Part shown: positions 32,975-45,220 of the stretch, piece after piece | Numbering within the stretch: position 1 is the first letter of the stretch | Layout of the letters: every line of letters starts with the position of its first letter | DNA from: Nannochloropsis salina CCMP1776 | Lineage: Eukaryota; Sar; Eustigmatophyceae; Eustigmatales; Monodopsidaceae | Length of the DNA stretch: 64,000 nucleotides | Assembly: GCA_004565275.1 (NCBI GenBank) | Contig: SDOX01000001.1 | Span: 372,001-436,000, forward strand | Reading direction: 5' to 3' | Translations under genes and position numbers: made by a program | The notes under the pieces: generated by a model | What the model saw: only the letters and a program-made list of their open reading frames with translations | What the model was told of the DNA's origin: nothing | Database searches by the model: none

Positions 32975-34336
32975 CTAGCCATCAATCTGAGGCCTTTTAT
33001 GGAACTTATTCGTGCTTATCTCTCGTCGCAGTCTGTACTTCTCGCAAGTCCGCCGGACGGCAGCCGTCACCTTCATCACTGCACGTCGGGCAGCTCTGTC
33101 ATTTTCCAACATCCCCTCTCTACTGACTCCGCTCCGATATGCCACATTTGTATTCCTTCCCGTTCTCACCATTGCGCTGTCATGACTTCCTGAGGCCATG
33201 CGCCCAGCCTTCTCTTGTTTCGACGCTATCAACGCCACACGTGTATCCTCAGGGCGGTAATGCTGTTTGTAGTACCTGTTGTTCTCCCGGCAACCTAAAG
33301 AGCGACCATCTGGCAACACGAGCTCGCCCAAATGCGAGACCCTCACAGCTGCATGGTCGAAAATTTGCTCCACCTCGCCTCCCTTCCCAACGTTTCTGCC
33401 ATCGTCCATCGCCGTCATTCCTCCACCGTCACTCAGTTCCTCGTATGCGGAGTCCACCGTCTCCAGCGACATGTCATCATCATCTACAGCGCCCAGGTCG
33501 ACACAAGAACTTTTTGGTCCAGTCTTGTTGGTCACCTTCTCCTCCTCCTGATACCGTCGTCGGGAATCGAGTATCTGGTACGAGGCACTGAAATCATAAA
33601 ACGGTCGAAATTCATGCAAGTCTTCGCCCTCTTCATACAGAAGCTTACAATGACTTTTTGCTTCCATATGGTGTTGCACATCTCGGGGACTCAGAAAGCC
33701 CTTGCCTTTGCCGTTGCAATACAAACACATGCACCCAATTTTCACTTTCTCTGCGCAGTAGCGGAGTAGGCCATGCAGATCCACTAAGAATTCACCGTCG
33801 GGGAGGTGAAATCCATGTTCTTTCCACATGTGCAAAATTGCAGACTCTACAGTAGAGTATCTGCGGTTGCAAAAAATACAAACTTCTGGATCTAGATCAG
33901 CCGGCCCAACAGTGTCGTCTTCCTCTGTTGTCCCGCTTCTGTCTTTTCCCCCGCTTCCACCTAGAGCAGCCATAACAACGCCACCCTCGCTCACAATTTC
34001 ACCCTTACTGGTCGTTTGCGTGCTTCGTTCTGTGGCGTAGGCATGTTTACGGGACTTCAAGTGTTGCTGAAGCGTCGCCTTCGATGCAAATGACCTGTTG
34101 CACACTTGACACTTCCCATGGAATCCGTGAGACGCTGATCCTTCTGATCCTATTAAACTCTGTGCAGCGGCTTTCCGACGTTGATAATCATGCTCACTAA
34201 CAGGGCCTAGCTCATTTGTACGGCGTTTTGAGTTGTAGCGATGAAGCTCAGATCTATAGTGATCTTTGTGAGCTGATGACGAGTTAAATCCAAGGCCACA
34301 GGTCTGACATTTCAAAAGTTCCATGTGATCTTGCAC
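32975..34336 (-). CDS. REI1/ZNF622-like cytoplasmic pre-60S zinc-finger protein
   Basis: 453 residues, single exon. REI1 family members help recycle Arx1 and probe the peptide exit tunnel during the last steps of 60S maturation in the cytoplasm. Four C2H2 fingers are visible: CQTCGLGFNSSSAHKDHYRSELH at the N-terminus, CQVCNRSFASKATLQQHLKSRKH, CIFCNRRYSTVESAILHMWKEHGFHLPDGEFL and CLYCNGKGKGFLSPRDVQHHM (given in parts here). The spacing and the phrase 'HGFHLPDGEFLVDLHGLLRYCAEKV' are close to ZNF622/REI1. The C-terminal part (LVLPDGRSLGCRENNRYYKQH) also matches the family. It lies convergent with the PD-(D/E)XK-like gene, 238 bases apart. A second Met at codon 5 is an alternative start. Confidence 0.92.
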   Translation of the reverse strand: MQDHMELLKCQTCGLGFNSSSAHKDHYRSELHRYNSKRRTNELGPVSEHDYQRRKAAAQSLIGSEGSASHGFHGKCQVCNRSFASKATLQQHLKSRKHAYATERSTQTTSKGEIVSEGGVVMAALGGSGGKDRSGTTEEDDTVGPADLDPEVCIFCNRRYSTVESAILHMWKEHGFHLPDGEFLVDLHGLLRYCAEKVKIGCMCLYCNGKGKGFLSPRDVQHHMEAKSHCKLLYEEGEDLHEFRPFYDFSASYQILDSRRRYQEEEKVTNKTGPKSSCVDLGAVDDDDMSLETVDSAYEELSDGGGMTAMDDGRNVGKGGEVEQIFDHAAVRVSHLGELVLPDGRSLGCRENNRYYKQHYRPEDTRVALIASKQEKAGRMASGSHDSAMVRTGRNTNVAYRSGVSREGMLENDRAARRAVMKVTAAVRRTCEKYRLRREISTNKFHKRPQIDG

Positions 34337-35290
34337 AAAGGTGTCAGTTTAAGCTTTACGTGGGGCGTGATCCTGCTGTCTCCTCCAAATAAGGGAAGGA
34401 GAGATTGGAAATGTAGCGAGGCAAGATAGAACAAGATGAGACCACCGGCGCCGCGAACCCTTTGGACACTGACCTTGTGAACAACGTTCTTCTCGTTTTG
34501 AAAATCACGGGCCCTGTAGCGAAAAACATGACGAGGGTAACCACTTCGTATCTAAAGAATTGTGCAGTCACACACACATAAACTTGCGAGACCAAGACCC
34601 CGCCAAGCACCACCACCACCGAGTTGCAGGGGCAGACTCTGACAGCCACCGTTGCTACATGCGCTCGCACTTTACAGCATTTTTTTAAAGACCCCCCCAC
34701 TTTCATAAATGGGAGTAGAACAAGTATTCCCTTATTTAAAAGAAGGAATGGAGCGATCATGCTCTATCAATGGATGGAATTTTCGACTATTTCTACAATT
34801 TACGGAGATGATAACGTCCCTTACTCCTTACTTCGTCGCCCGGTGCTGGCATGTAGGGTGAGACATACTAATCAGGCTTTAAGAGCGCTTTCAGTGAGAT
34901 TATGAATAAAGTTGTTCTGCCAATCGACAAGATATTTCACTATCAAGCTTGCTTTCCCTCTTCAGACCCCAACTCTTCGTCAGATGGCACAAACCGAACG
35001 CCGGGAGGCATTGAGCAAGCCACAGGCACGTGAAGGCGAATGAAAGCAACGGTAAGGGACGGCTGAATCGTCCAGATAGAGCGTGTCAAGACATTCATGG
35101 TTGATTTTTGGTGCAGAAAAATGCCTGCCATTTTTAATATCCTGACAACTTTCTTGCAACGCAATTGGTACGGAAAAAAGCTGGCGGTGGGAAGGGGAGG
35201 AGGTTGCAGCGGTCGCTGTCATATTAGGGTCACGCACATGCGAGCTCATCATATCGTCTCATTCTGCACACGCCAGTGTATTACATGTGA
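34337..35290. other. Divergent intergenic region between REI1-like and AASDH genes
   Basis: About 950 bases. A 134-codon minus-strand frame at 34356-34760 is Val/Cys-rich and lacks motifs; it lies upstream of the REI1-like start and is not called. Probably two promoters. Confidence 0.4.
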
Positions 35291-38200
35291 ATGGTAGAAG
35301 GGGATAGGATCGGAATCGACAAGTTTTCAAACATGTCTCTTCTAGCAATGTGGAAAGCAGTCGTGGCCAGCAGTGGGAGCGATACCGCTTTGCGAGTGGT
35401 GACGAATCTCCCTATCGACGACCTTTCTGAATATAGCCGAAATTATGTACGAGATTTGACATTTGAGTATCTGGATCAATACAGCAATACTCTTTCAAAG
35501 CTTTTATTGAAAGCAGGCGTCCTTCCAGGGGACCGCATCGGACTTCACTTTCATGCCTCAGATCCAGGAGAAATAATTTCCTTGCTAGCCGTGCTAAAGT
35601 GTGCCGCGATATATGTTGCACTGGACAACGCTTCCTGTGGAAGAATTGTCACTGACGCAGGCGTGCGATTAGTATTGGTTGGTGGTCGGGAAAGTGTAGG
35701 AAAATCAACTATTTTTCTACCAAATAAAACTCCCTTGTTGCGGATTGGGCAGTGGGGAGAAATCTCTGAAGGCGATGAGCTCATCAGACAGCCTTTGCCT
35801 GATCTAGAACCTCCTCGCAGCAGCTTAGATGGCGCATTCAATATCCTCTATACCTCTGGGAGTTCGGGCCCATCCAAGGGTGTCGTTGGAAGGGAAAGAG
35901 GTTTTGTCTATCGGATCGGCTGGATGCATCAGGCTTTTCCTTTTATCAAAGACAAGGAATTAGTGCTTCGACGGACACCACTCGCGTTTGTTGATTCGGT
36001 GTGGGAGATATGGGGGGCCCTCCTTGCAGGTGTACCGTAAGTATGGATTTCTCTAAAAGAACTCTCGATGATTTTGTGGCTGCTTCTGGCAATGATGATT
36101 CGTCGTCGGGCGGTCTGACTTTTAGGCAAACTCACGAGTCCTATTTTGCAAAAAATGGGAGGAATGGAGGCCTGTTACAGGACTGAGAGCATTCGACGTG
36201 TGTACAAACATCCTGAGCCACAGGAAGCATACTCAGCGTTATCCAAAAATTTGCTGTACCCTCATTATTCTACCTCTCTTATAAAGTTCTTTCTTGTCTC
36301 CCCCACCAGATTATGTATCCATTTGACTAGTCTTGGAATGCCAGACCCTGCGTTTTTACAATGTCTCGGGGTTACAAGGGCGACATTGACACCTTCTCTG
36401 CTTGTGAATCTCCTTCACTGCAATGCGCCTATATTAAGCCGAGGACAGTTGCGCTTCTGTTTATGCAGCGGAGAGACTCTGTCGTTCGTCACGGCGAGAG
36501 CATTATTGATGCGTGTACCTTTATGTACGATTATTCATCTCTACGGTTCGACGGAAGTCTCTGGGGACGCGTCATGGACGACATTAACTACAGGTGATCT
36601 GGAATATGGAAAAAACGCAAACTTGGACATCGTTCCTCTTGGTAAACCTCTTCCCGGGACGCGCCTGTGGCTGGTGGGGTCCGAAAGATCAACAAAACTG
36701 GAGGTGGGGCAAATTGGCATGCCTGTTGACATGAATGGAGAGCTCTGGGTAGAAGGACCAGGCGTTGCGCTAGGTTACTACGGCAAGCACGGTATTCATT
36801 CCAATTTTGTAGCTAAAGAACGCGATGGCCATCCAGTATTTAAAACGGGAGATTTGGTTAGGTGTATTTCGGATACGACTGATACAAGTCTTTATTTTCT
36901 CCATCGAAGAGATTCTTCAGCGAAACTCCGAGGGATTTGGATACACTTGGAGGAGGGGGAACGTGAGCTGGCTCTGGCGCTTGGCCTAAATTCTAAGGAA
37001 GAATTGGGACTTACTGTCGTTTCGAGCAACACCGATACGGAGAATTCTGAGCTGCTAATAGCCCTAACATGGAAGGCAGCCCAATTGTGGCCGAACCTGC
37101 CCAAGTTAACACAACGGTTAATTGGACGAGGAATCTCACCAGAGCTCATGCCGACACGAATAGTTGTTGGTATGAAAGATCAGCTATTGCCCCTTACTTC
37201 AAATGGAAAGCTGGATCGACAGATGTTATCTACTTGGGGTTCTGATGTAGTATCAAGATGCACATCTTACGCGGAGATGGTGAGATCAAGATTCAAAGAT
37301 GATTCTAATGGGTATTGGTTGGAATTTTGTTTCTCAACGCTTGTTGGTACTCAAGACGAAAACCATATAGGGCTTGGTCTATTTCAGCGTGGAGGCCATT
37401 CGCTTCTAGCAATGCAAGCATTATACCACATTGAGCGGCATTTTAAAGCAGCAAGCGCTGGCGTAATGATAGAAGATATGGCCCGACCAGTTGCTGAGAT
37501 TTCGAAAAAGATAGGCAGAAATCGGGACACGTTGCCGAGAAAGCGAGGCAGCTGCTTTATCGCCGAAACAATTTCAGATATAAATCAACTTCCTACAATG
37601 TTGCAGGCTTGGACTTTTGAATTTGAAAAATGCGTGGATGCGCAACCATGTGTCGTATCATTAGATAACGGTGAGCGTTTGATAATTGTCGGTGCTCATG
37701 ATCATAACATTGCTGCTTTGGAAGCGAACACAGGAAAGGTTAAGTGGCGCTCTCAGACGAGCGGTCGTATCGAAGGAAAAGTAGCAGTACAAAATGATCT
37801 CATTTTCGTACCCTGCCTTGATTACCGACTCTATGCCTTCTCATTGATAACGGGAGAGCTTGCATGGACTTTCATAACACAGGGAGAGTTAAAATGTACA
37901 CCTCTCCCTCTCTGGCTTCCAAGGTCTATTGGTGACGAATTGGAAGGAATCTCGCTCGCCCTCTTCGGAAGTTACGATGGTAGAATATACGTCGTTGAAT
38001 CATCATCGGGAGCATGCTTTGCGAAACCATTTCCTCTCCAAGGTAGTCCTTATGCTTCTCCGATTGTAATACCTGGTGGAAAGCGGAATTCAGACTTGGA
38101 GGAGCGAATCATTACTGTAACAAACCGCGGACGTGTTGCACAACTAAAATTGGAAAGAGAAGGAATGGTGCCGAAAGAAGCACACTTAAGATGGGCTTTA

Positions 38201-38791
38201 CATTCTGATTGGGAACAAGAAATCGGGTGCGCTGTGTTCACGACGCCTGTTTATACGACAACAACAGCATATTTGATATTTGGTGGAACGGACGGCGCGG
38301 TTGTAGCTTTGGATCCATTTAACGGGGGATCTATAGTATGGCGAATCCTACTCGACCACGTTCAATCATCGCCAATCTTTATTTCACCATGTCTTATGCC
38401 GCGCAACTCGGAAACAGAAGTAGATTTTGTCCTAATAGCTTGCCAAACTTCTTTGTATTGTATCCAGACAAGCTCTGGAAAGCTTTGCTGGAAGAAAAAA
38501 TCGGGGATTGGGCCTGATGAAGTGATAACTGGACAACCCACATTCCTAGAGGGCAGCCTAATCGTCCTATTGACAACACAATTTGGCAAGTTGTTGCTTT
38601 TAAATCTTGACAGTGAGCTCGATGCAGTCGATACAGGGACAAGGGAGCTCATTCTTACGGGTGAAAGTCGTTTGACAAGTCCAGCAATTATCACCTTACC
38701 TGAGGAAACAGTATTTCCTTACAGGAAATCCTGGCAATGTTCAATAGGCTCAAGAGACAACAAAGTGTACATGATAACTATATCTGGTTGA
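35291..38791 (+). CDS. AASDH: AASDH-type enzyme: adenylation, carrier and PQQ-propeller domains
   Basis: Spliced model: 35291-36036 and 36310-38791 (phase 2, joining LLAGVP-LCIHLTSLG), 1075 residues, close to the roughly 1,100 of animal AASDH. Adenylation core motifs: NILYTSGSSGPSKGVVG (A3), LYGSTEVSGD (A5), FKTGDLVRC (A7) and SNGKLDR with the A10 Lys. A carrier (thiolation) domain follows, with GGHSLLAM, whose Ser takes phosphopantetheine. The last about 430 residues are a PQQ-type beta-propeller (repeated ANTGKVKWRSQTSG, LITGELAWTF, SSGKLCWKKK). AASDH (ACSF4) in animals activates beta-alanine; the natural role is still debated. No condensation or reductase domain is present, so it is not a classical NRPS. 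The intron removes a stretch that the uninterrupted second frame would read through. Confidence 0.9.
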
Positions 38792-40719
38792 TTGGATTTG
38801 TGTATTGAAAATGAACACGACAGAGTCTTAACTCTTTCTGAGCAACCAGATATGTCTCATCATGCGAGTGATTTTTGAAAGAAATAAAAACCATGTGAAA
38901 CGAAATGGTTGCTCTTTCATCTTGGTCCATGCCACGCTCATGATTATAGGAACATAGAGTTTTTCCTCCTTCAAATTCACGAGAAGCGTCTGAAATGGGA
39001 CGACTTTTTTGAAAGCCAAAGGAAGAGGACAATAGTTGAGGGGGACAGCGTGACGACAAAAATGTTTTTGAATAATTTGGCATTCAGTTGACCCGAAAGT
39101 TAGGACAAATTTAAACGAAAAAAGTGAATAGAGGACCTCTGGCAGGTAACCCTAAGCTTGGTATGGACATGCTTTGGTATGGACATGCTTTCGTGGATGT
39201 AGGCTAGATGGGAAAAGAGGCTACATAGGTATCTCGTTGAAAGTTCAATGATCGTGTTGTTATTTTAGCTGTGCATCTGTCAACATCATGTCAACCTGAA
39301 GTCGATCGGTGACTGCCAGTCTCAGCGGGGCAGCCAGCAGCTCAAATCCGTTTGTCGCATCTTCTTCGGTAAAGCCGATGTACGTCAGAACTTTATCTTA
39401 TCTATAAGGATGACGTAGAACACTTTCACACTCAGTCGCTAATCTGAAATGAGTGAGTCCATCAAGCAGAGGGACTCTTTGCATGAAGGCTTATCAGTCA
39501 CTTGGCTAGTGGCGTGGCCTCGTTTCCTACGTCGAAAATGTGCACAGCACCTTGTTCGGGTCGCGTTGATGGTAATATACAAGAATTTAAATGGATGGAT
39601 CGTGGGCAGACTATAGGCATGGTAACAAATTGACTTTCTTCATCGTTCGATGCCCTCAAATGCTAAACCTGAGCTCTTCTCGTTATGTAGTTTTCGAGTT
39701 TCAAACTTGGAAAGTTTTTATGCTCTAGAGTGAAGATAAGAATAGCCTTCTTCTATCTACTCTATCATGTACTTGGTAGAAGGGTCATTAACTCTTTTTA
39801 TCCCCCACTTAAATAATAAATAATTTCGTGATTTTGAAGCTACTCCTTGGTTGACCTTCAAAATTCAACGCTAAATTGATTGCATGTCTCAGAACCTTTA
39901 TGAAGCTCACAATAAATATTTTTTAAATACTAGTGACCGGGTTTCATGCTTGCTTTTACCCTGTGTGAATGTATTTAGCACGCTCGGTGGGTTTGATACG
40001 ACGAGCTACGGACAACAATGACCAGCGAAGCCCCTTGGCTTTGCCTAAAAACAAGTACGGTGATTTCCACCCAAACACATGAAAATCATAGCAGCTTAAA
40101 TACACTACTTCATGGCCCTTGCAAACAAAGAACGCAAACATTAGGCGAGATGGCAGCGTTCTCACACGTCCTCCGGGCGCCCCTCTCCAGGCTGGCACTG
40201 AAAACGGACCGGCCCCTTCCGCTGGCATGAAGAGGAATCGACCTGCTCGCCCATTTTTGATTCGTCTCCCGCCCAATTATATTAAAATGCCAAAAATTAA
40301 GTTAGGTCATCTGCATAGATCTATCACAGGGTTGAAGTCATTCAGTGGACATCAAGATATGTCAGCCCCCTTTCTGTGTTGCGTTATTATTTCTGATTTT
40401 AAATACTTGTAAGCGGCCAGCTTCTCCAGTCAATGTCCGTTGAGGGACTTGTTGTCTTTCAAAACTCAAAATTATTTTTCAATGCTTGAATCGACCCATC
40501 CTTTTTTTGTTACTGCCTCAATCCGCAATAGCCTCATCGAAAGGGACGAACCAAGAGTTTTGATGTCGACATGGTTGTGTCACCGACCGCATACGCGGCG
40601 ACACTGAATCGAGTAGTGTGCTTTACCATAAGCGCCTCAACGCTTGACTTAAGTCTCTTCTTTATCGGACAGGCGGCCTTGTAAGATTAAGGCGACTTGT
40701 GATACCTCCATAAATCCCG
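38792..40719. other. Long gene-free stretch
   Basis: About 1.9 kb, AT-rich from 39560 to 39960, between two plus-strand genes. Contains the 16-base tandem repeat at 39160-39191. Frames on both strands at 39.95-40.4 kb overlap each other and have no motif. Confidence 0.4.
39160..39191. repeat. Perfect 16-base tandem duplication
   Basis: GGTATGGACATGCTTT occurs at 39160-39175 and again, immediately after, at 39176-39191. Confidence 0.9.
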
Positions 40720-41980
40720 ATGGCACCCCTAAGCAAAAATGCTAGCCCGCAGGATTTGTTTAATGGTGCCGTTCTTCAGTGTGTCGAGGCCGCGACCTTA
40801 GGGATGCCTTTCGAAGTCTGGAAAACGCGAATGGGGCGATTTCGGACTGAGTCGACGCTCGAAGCATTCAGAAACGTGTACAAAGATGGAGGAGGTGTGA
40901 GCGCATTTTGGCGGGGAACCTCAGCCAAGATGGTGGAGAGCGCCAGCAAAGGTGCGATCCTTCTATTTTCGAAGGAGGCTATTGCCAATTCCTTGTTGGC
41001 GTCTGGAGTTTCGCAGACCACAACAGGGTGAGCACATTGGGAAAGTACAGGAGTAATGTGAGGGGTTTTCCTTGACATGGGCCTGCCTCACTGTATGAAT
41101 GGCGGTCCAATACTCGTAGTGACTTCAATTGTGCGCTACAGATACTGGTTTGCCTTGATGTCCGATCGTCTTTTGGTCTTTATCTCATATGGCTTGCAAC
41201 TGCTATCCGTAACGCTGCAGGTTTTTGGCAGGAGCTGGCGGCGGTGTGTGTCAGGTGGTGGTAATGGGGCCTTGTACCTTCCTGGTTACGGCAGCAGTAA
41301 CAGGCGGCAGTAAAGATGTATCTGTGTGGACGACGGCAAGAGAAGTTTGGCTCAGCAAAGGGATCAAAGGATTTTATCCGGGAGGAACTGCCATCGCTTT
41401 CCGTCAAGCGACGAACTGGGCTTCACGTCAGGGGTTTACCGAGGCAGTGAGGGAGCGATTCAAGGTGTTGTTTCACGATGGGGACAGCAAGGCCAAACTC
41501 ACAGTAACCCAGGAGGCCTTTGCTGGCATAATTGGCGGTGCGCTCTCTTGCTGGAATCACCCCTTTGTGAGTCTTGGACTGCTTTAGCTGTCGAAGTTCT
41601 GGAGGTTGAGCGTATTGCTGGTCGTAAAGCTTGGAATGCACAGCACGCGGAGGAAAATCGCGACATCTGCCTTTGTTTGTCTGCGCTTTGCTTCTTTCGT
41701 ATGTTGCCTGTCATCCTATTTTATAACTAATTCATGTCACATTTTTTATTCAACGGGCAACAATTTTCAGGAAGTGGCACGGATAGAAATGCAGGCGGCT
41801 GCCAGTGCGGGCGAGGCTTCGAGATCCATGTTGAAGGTAATGAGCGGCATCGTGACCACAGAGGGTCCTGCAGGACTGTTTAAAGGCGTAGTACCGCGCA
41901 TTCTATTGGGCATTTGGCAGACACTTTTCATGGTGACGGGAGCCAAGCTGCTAAAAGGATTCCTTGCTGATGGCAAATGA
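40720..41980 (+). CDS. YHM2-like mitochondrial carrier (citrate/oxoglutarate type)
   Basis: Spliced model: 40720-41027, 41221-41566, 41771-41980; phases 2 and 0, 287 residues. SLC25 family, six-helix inner-membrane exchanger. The residues match yeast YHM2, which exchanges citrate for oxoglutarate, more closely than general carriers: ESASKGAILLFSKEA, GFLAGAGGGVCQVVVMGPCTF across the first junction, AIAFRQATNWASRQGF, GGALSCWNHPFEVARIEMQ across the second junction, and GLFKGVVPRILLGIWQTLFMV. Typical carrier PX[DE]XX[KR] signatures are weak in two of the three repeats (MPFEVWKTRMG in the first and HPFEVARIEM in the third are clear), as they are in YHM2. Substrate assignment is by similarity only. 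The short N-terminus has no presequence, as usual. Confidence 0.9.
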
Positions 41981-42531
41981 GGTGAGCTCCATGAGCATAG
42001 TCTAAGCGCATCCAGTGCACTCCCTATTTGGTGCCATATCTTTGCTTTTGTAACCGTCTGCACGGTTTTCACATATTCTTATGCAATGTCTCTACGACTT
42101 TGATCGTTTTGACGGCACGGATCTCATTTTTCGTGACCAATTTTATTACACTTGCCGTCCCAACTTCTTTACACAAGCGTCCTGCTGCTGTGCGTAAAAT
42201 TTACACCCTTTGGTCCTCAAGATTTCTGGTCACATCCCAAAAACTTCCTTTACAAATTGGTGAACCGCATATTGATGGGCAGTCTGCTTGTCTCAGACTG
42301 CCGCGCTTCTCATGACTCCAAGAAACCGGAAAAAAGGCAAGGAAATCGAGAAAACAGGTCATCGCAACTTAGTCGGTATGATCCGTTCTTGCGGAGCGTA
42401 TTGTTTACGGAAAAGAAAACGCAACAACGTACTTGAAATCTTGCACATATCTTCTCCCCCAATTTTGTATCTCTGCTCTCACAAAGACCCTTTTTATTTT
42501 AGAGTCGTGGGTCTTAGGTGCACACTTTCTT
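41981..42531. other. Convergent 3' region
   Basis: About 550 bases between the carrier stop and the DPY30 stop. Frames here are basic, overlap on both strands and have no motif. Confidence 0.4.
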
Positions 42532-42939
42532 TTACTCGAACTTCTGAGGATTATTCTTGATCAAATATGCTGCTAGCCACTCAATTGGGTTGCTAGGACG
42601 CTCTACAACAAGTTGAGACATGCCGTCAAGAAGTATTGGCACAACTGTCTGATCCAAATAGGCGCGGATGGGCAGGGACTGCATGTTTACCTTGTCTTGC
42701 TCATGTTGAGCTACTGCGGCTGTGCCTGCCCCCTCCCCGTCATTCACACCACGTGATTCGGCAATTTCTTCCTTCTGTTGATCAGCAATCATTCCATTTC
42801 CTTCTCCACTCGCAGGGGAGGGGGCATCCCCACTCACTATTGCCGAAGAGGCGGCCGTCAGCTCGCCCTCTCCTCCATCGGCCGTCGGCTGATTATGCGG
42901 TGCTTGCTGCGCACGTTCATCCACTTCCGAAGTATCCAT
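42532..42939 (-). CDS. DPY30: DPY30 homologue, core subunit of histone H3K4 methyltransferase complexes
   Basis: 135 residues, single exon. The C-terminal 45 residues form the Dpy-30 dimerisation motif: [19 protein letters not shown], then [23 protein letters not shown] (two parts), which closely follows the animal sequence. DPY30 dimers dock onto Ash2L/Bre2 helices in COMPASS/MLL complexes and also occur in dynein and ciliary spoke proteins with the same motif. The N-terminal 85 residues are Glu/Ala/Gly-rich and disordered, longer than in animals, so a spoke or PKA-docking paralogue is an alternative; the short length and single domain favour DPY30 itself. Confidence 0.92.
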   Translation of the reverse strand: MDTSEVDERAQQAPHNQPTADGGEGELTAASSAIVSGDAPSPASGEGNGMIADQQKEEIAESRGVNDGEGAGTAAVAQHEQDKVNMQSLPIRAYLDQTVVPILLDGMSQLVVERPSNPIEWLAAYLIKNNPQKFE

Positions 42940-43655
42940 TTGTCTTACTGTCGTCCAACCGTAGATATAACGGCGACAGGTAACTGAGCCACATTTGTGC
43001 GGAGGGACAGGTTTCAGAAAAAACTATGAGAAAAGAGAGAAAAATTCATTCTTTGAAACTTTAGCACGACGTCTGAAGAGCTGGGGGTTACCTTGTGACA
43101 ACAAGCTCCCCCATGTACAGTGAAAACAGTAAATGAAGACAGCCAGGGATGGATAGCGCGTTTCCTTGTCTAAGATCAGTAGCTGAGGCCCTTTCCGGAC
43201 GAGGCAAATCCCTGTTCATCTCCTGAGTGATCGCTCTTTGCTAAAAATGGCGCGAACGCTCCTAGTGGCGGCTTCTCAGAAGGCGTGGCCCAGTGGTCAC
43301 ATGCCAGGGCGTGACGCCGGCGCCCGGGCCTGCGTCCGCGACGCAATGTAGAGTGCGTACCCGTCAGCCATGAATCTATGCTGAACTTGGTTCACAAAAT
43401 AATTGCCACCTTTCTTCAATTGGGGCAACGTGGCGCCAGCCCATTGAGGACAGCCTTCTCTCGCTCGCTTATGACTTGTAGGATGGGTAGTGGAGCGACG
43501 CGGCGGGCAAGAGAGCGCAATGATCTAGCTAATGAATAAGCAATGGGGAATTTCCTGCATGCCATTTCGAATCTGTAGTCTCGAGCTTCCGAAGACTTCT
43601 GATGTTACCATGCGGGATGAATGATATCCAAATGTCGACTTAAGCGGTTCTTATC
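42940..43655. other. Divergent intergenic region between DPY30 and SCO1
   Basis: About 715 bases, likely two promoters. A GC-rich palindromic patch near 43305-43335 was examined for an RNA gene and none was recognised. Confidence 0.4.
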
Positions 43656-45220
43656 ATGGACACATTTTACAGGAACATAATGAAAGCTACATCGTCAGTA
43701 CTTCTGTACCATGCGAAAGCCATGCGGCAATGGTCAACATATCACTGCGGCCATCATCATCCTTTTTCTCGGCATGGAGCGAGACTTATTCCGAGGCGAA
43801 AATTCAGTCACTCCGGCAGCAACAACGTGAGAGCGACCAAGTCAGAGCCTGGCAGCGCCAGAAGTGAGAAAATGGTAAGATCGGTTGTCGCTCGCCCGTA
43901 TTAAGAATGTATCAGTGTTCTCGAGATGTTTAGACTTGTCATTGTCCAGGGCAAAAATGGCAAATGCCAGCAAAGTGAAAGGTTGCGTTCCAAAGCCAAG
44001 GCTAGCAAAACAGTTGCTGGAGCCCTCCTTTTAGCAACTTCGCTCAGTTTCTGATTTAAAAAGCATATGATATGAAACGTTGGTTTTCTTCTCACTGCTT
44101 TTCTATTACTCTATATCATTCAACTCCTTCCACAGCCAGTAACGTGGATTGGTTTAGCCATTATGGCAGTGACAGGGACGGGCTTAGCGTACTTTTATCA
44201 AGTCGAAAAAGAGCGAATGCAGCAGCAAGGTAGTATAAATGTATATGTGGTAGATCTAATGTTCTTTTGGCGTTTTGGTCCACACTGAGACGTGACTGTA
44301 CCCTGTGCAAAAAAATTGCTGCACACTGGAGGCGGTCACGCAAAGAAGAGTCACTTTCACTCATAGCTTTTCTTACTGTTTATGAAGACACCATCCGGGT
44401 GGAGGTTTGTGTCTTTATTCTATCATGAGTATTTGATGGAGTCTTGCTTATCAGTGCGCCATCTCATCTCCCACGATGCATTCAAGCTCTGGGCAAGGTA
44501 ACAAGTTACGGAAAGCCGGCTCTTGGAGGACCGTGGACGCTCGTTGATTTTACAGGCAGGCCTGTTACGGACGCCGATTTTCGGGGGGAATTTCTGCTCT
44601 TATACTTTGGTTTCACTCACTGCCCTGATATCTGTCCGTCGGAGCTTGTCAAGGTTGGCAAAATTTTGGACTTACTAGATCGAGAGCCAAATCTGCCTGT
44701 GGTACGACCTGTTTTCATTTCCGTGGACCCTGACCGGGATAACGTGGGGCAATTACGTCATTACGCTCAAGGTGCGTTGCCTGAAGACTCAAAATTGAGC
44801 GCAATTTTAATCTAAACTCTCTCTCCATCGCCCTCCAGACTTTCATCCGCGCATCCTGTATTTGACGGGCACGGAGGAACAATTATCCAGAATGACCAAG
44901 GCTTACCGTGTCTATTTCAGCAAGGTAGTCGCGCAGGCATGATCCTCTGTTCAGCAAGAGAAATTTGAATTTCATGATCTTTGACATTTCAATGTCACAT
45001 CCATCTGTTCGGTTATTGATATACTCTCAAAATCTTCTTTCCTCATCTGTAGGCTGATGAAGAAGATGAAGAAAACTACTTAGTAGATCACTCGATTGTG
45101 CTGTACTTAATCGGGCCCGATGGTTCATTTTTGGATTTTTTCACGCAGTCGATGATTCCTGCGGACATAGTTAATAGAATTAGAGGATACCTAACGCAAG
45201 CTAGGAGGCTCGCTGCTTAA
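43656..45220 (+). CDS. SCO1: SCO1-type copper chaperone for cytochrome c oxidase
   Basis: Spliced model: 43656-43874, 44136-44229, 44487-44771, 44839-44924, 45053-45220; phases 0, 1, 1, 0, giving 283 residues. SCO proteins sit in the mitochondrial inner membrane and pass copper to the CuA site of Cox2. Exon 1 is a basic, His/Arg/Ser-rich presequence. Exon 2 is the membrane anchor (WIGLAIMAVTGTGLAYFY). Exon 3 starts the thioredoxin-like domain (GKPALGGPWTLVD) with the copper ligands in GFTHCPDICPSEL (CxxxC) and RPVFISVDPDRDN. The third ligand His is in LVDHSIVLYLIGP of exon 5, after an acidic loop (ADEEDEENY) that is family-typical. The start may be the Met nine codons in (MKATSS). Confidence 0.94.

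Noticed and set aside
34356-34760. 134-codon minus-strand frame rich in Val and Cys
   Set aside because: No motif; it would be 5' of the REI1-like gene on the same strand without a usable splice link.
43260-43340. GC-rich palindromic patch, considered as an RNA gene
   Set aside because: Pairing is short and no known RNA signature fits.
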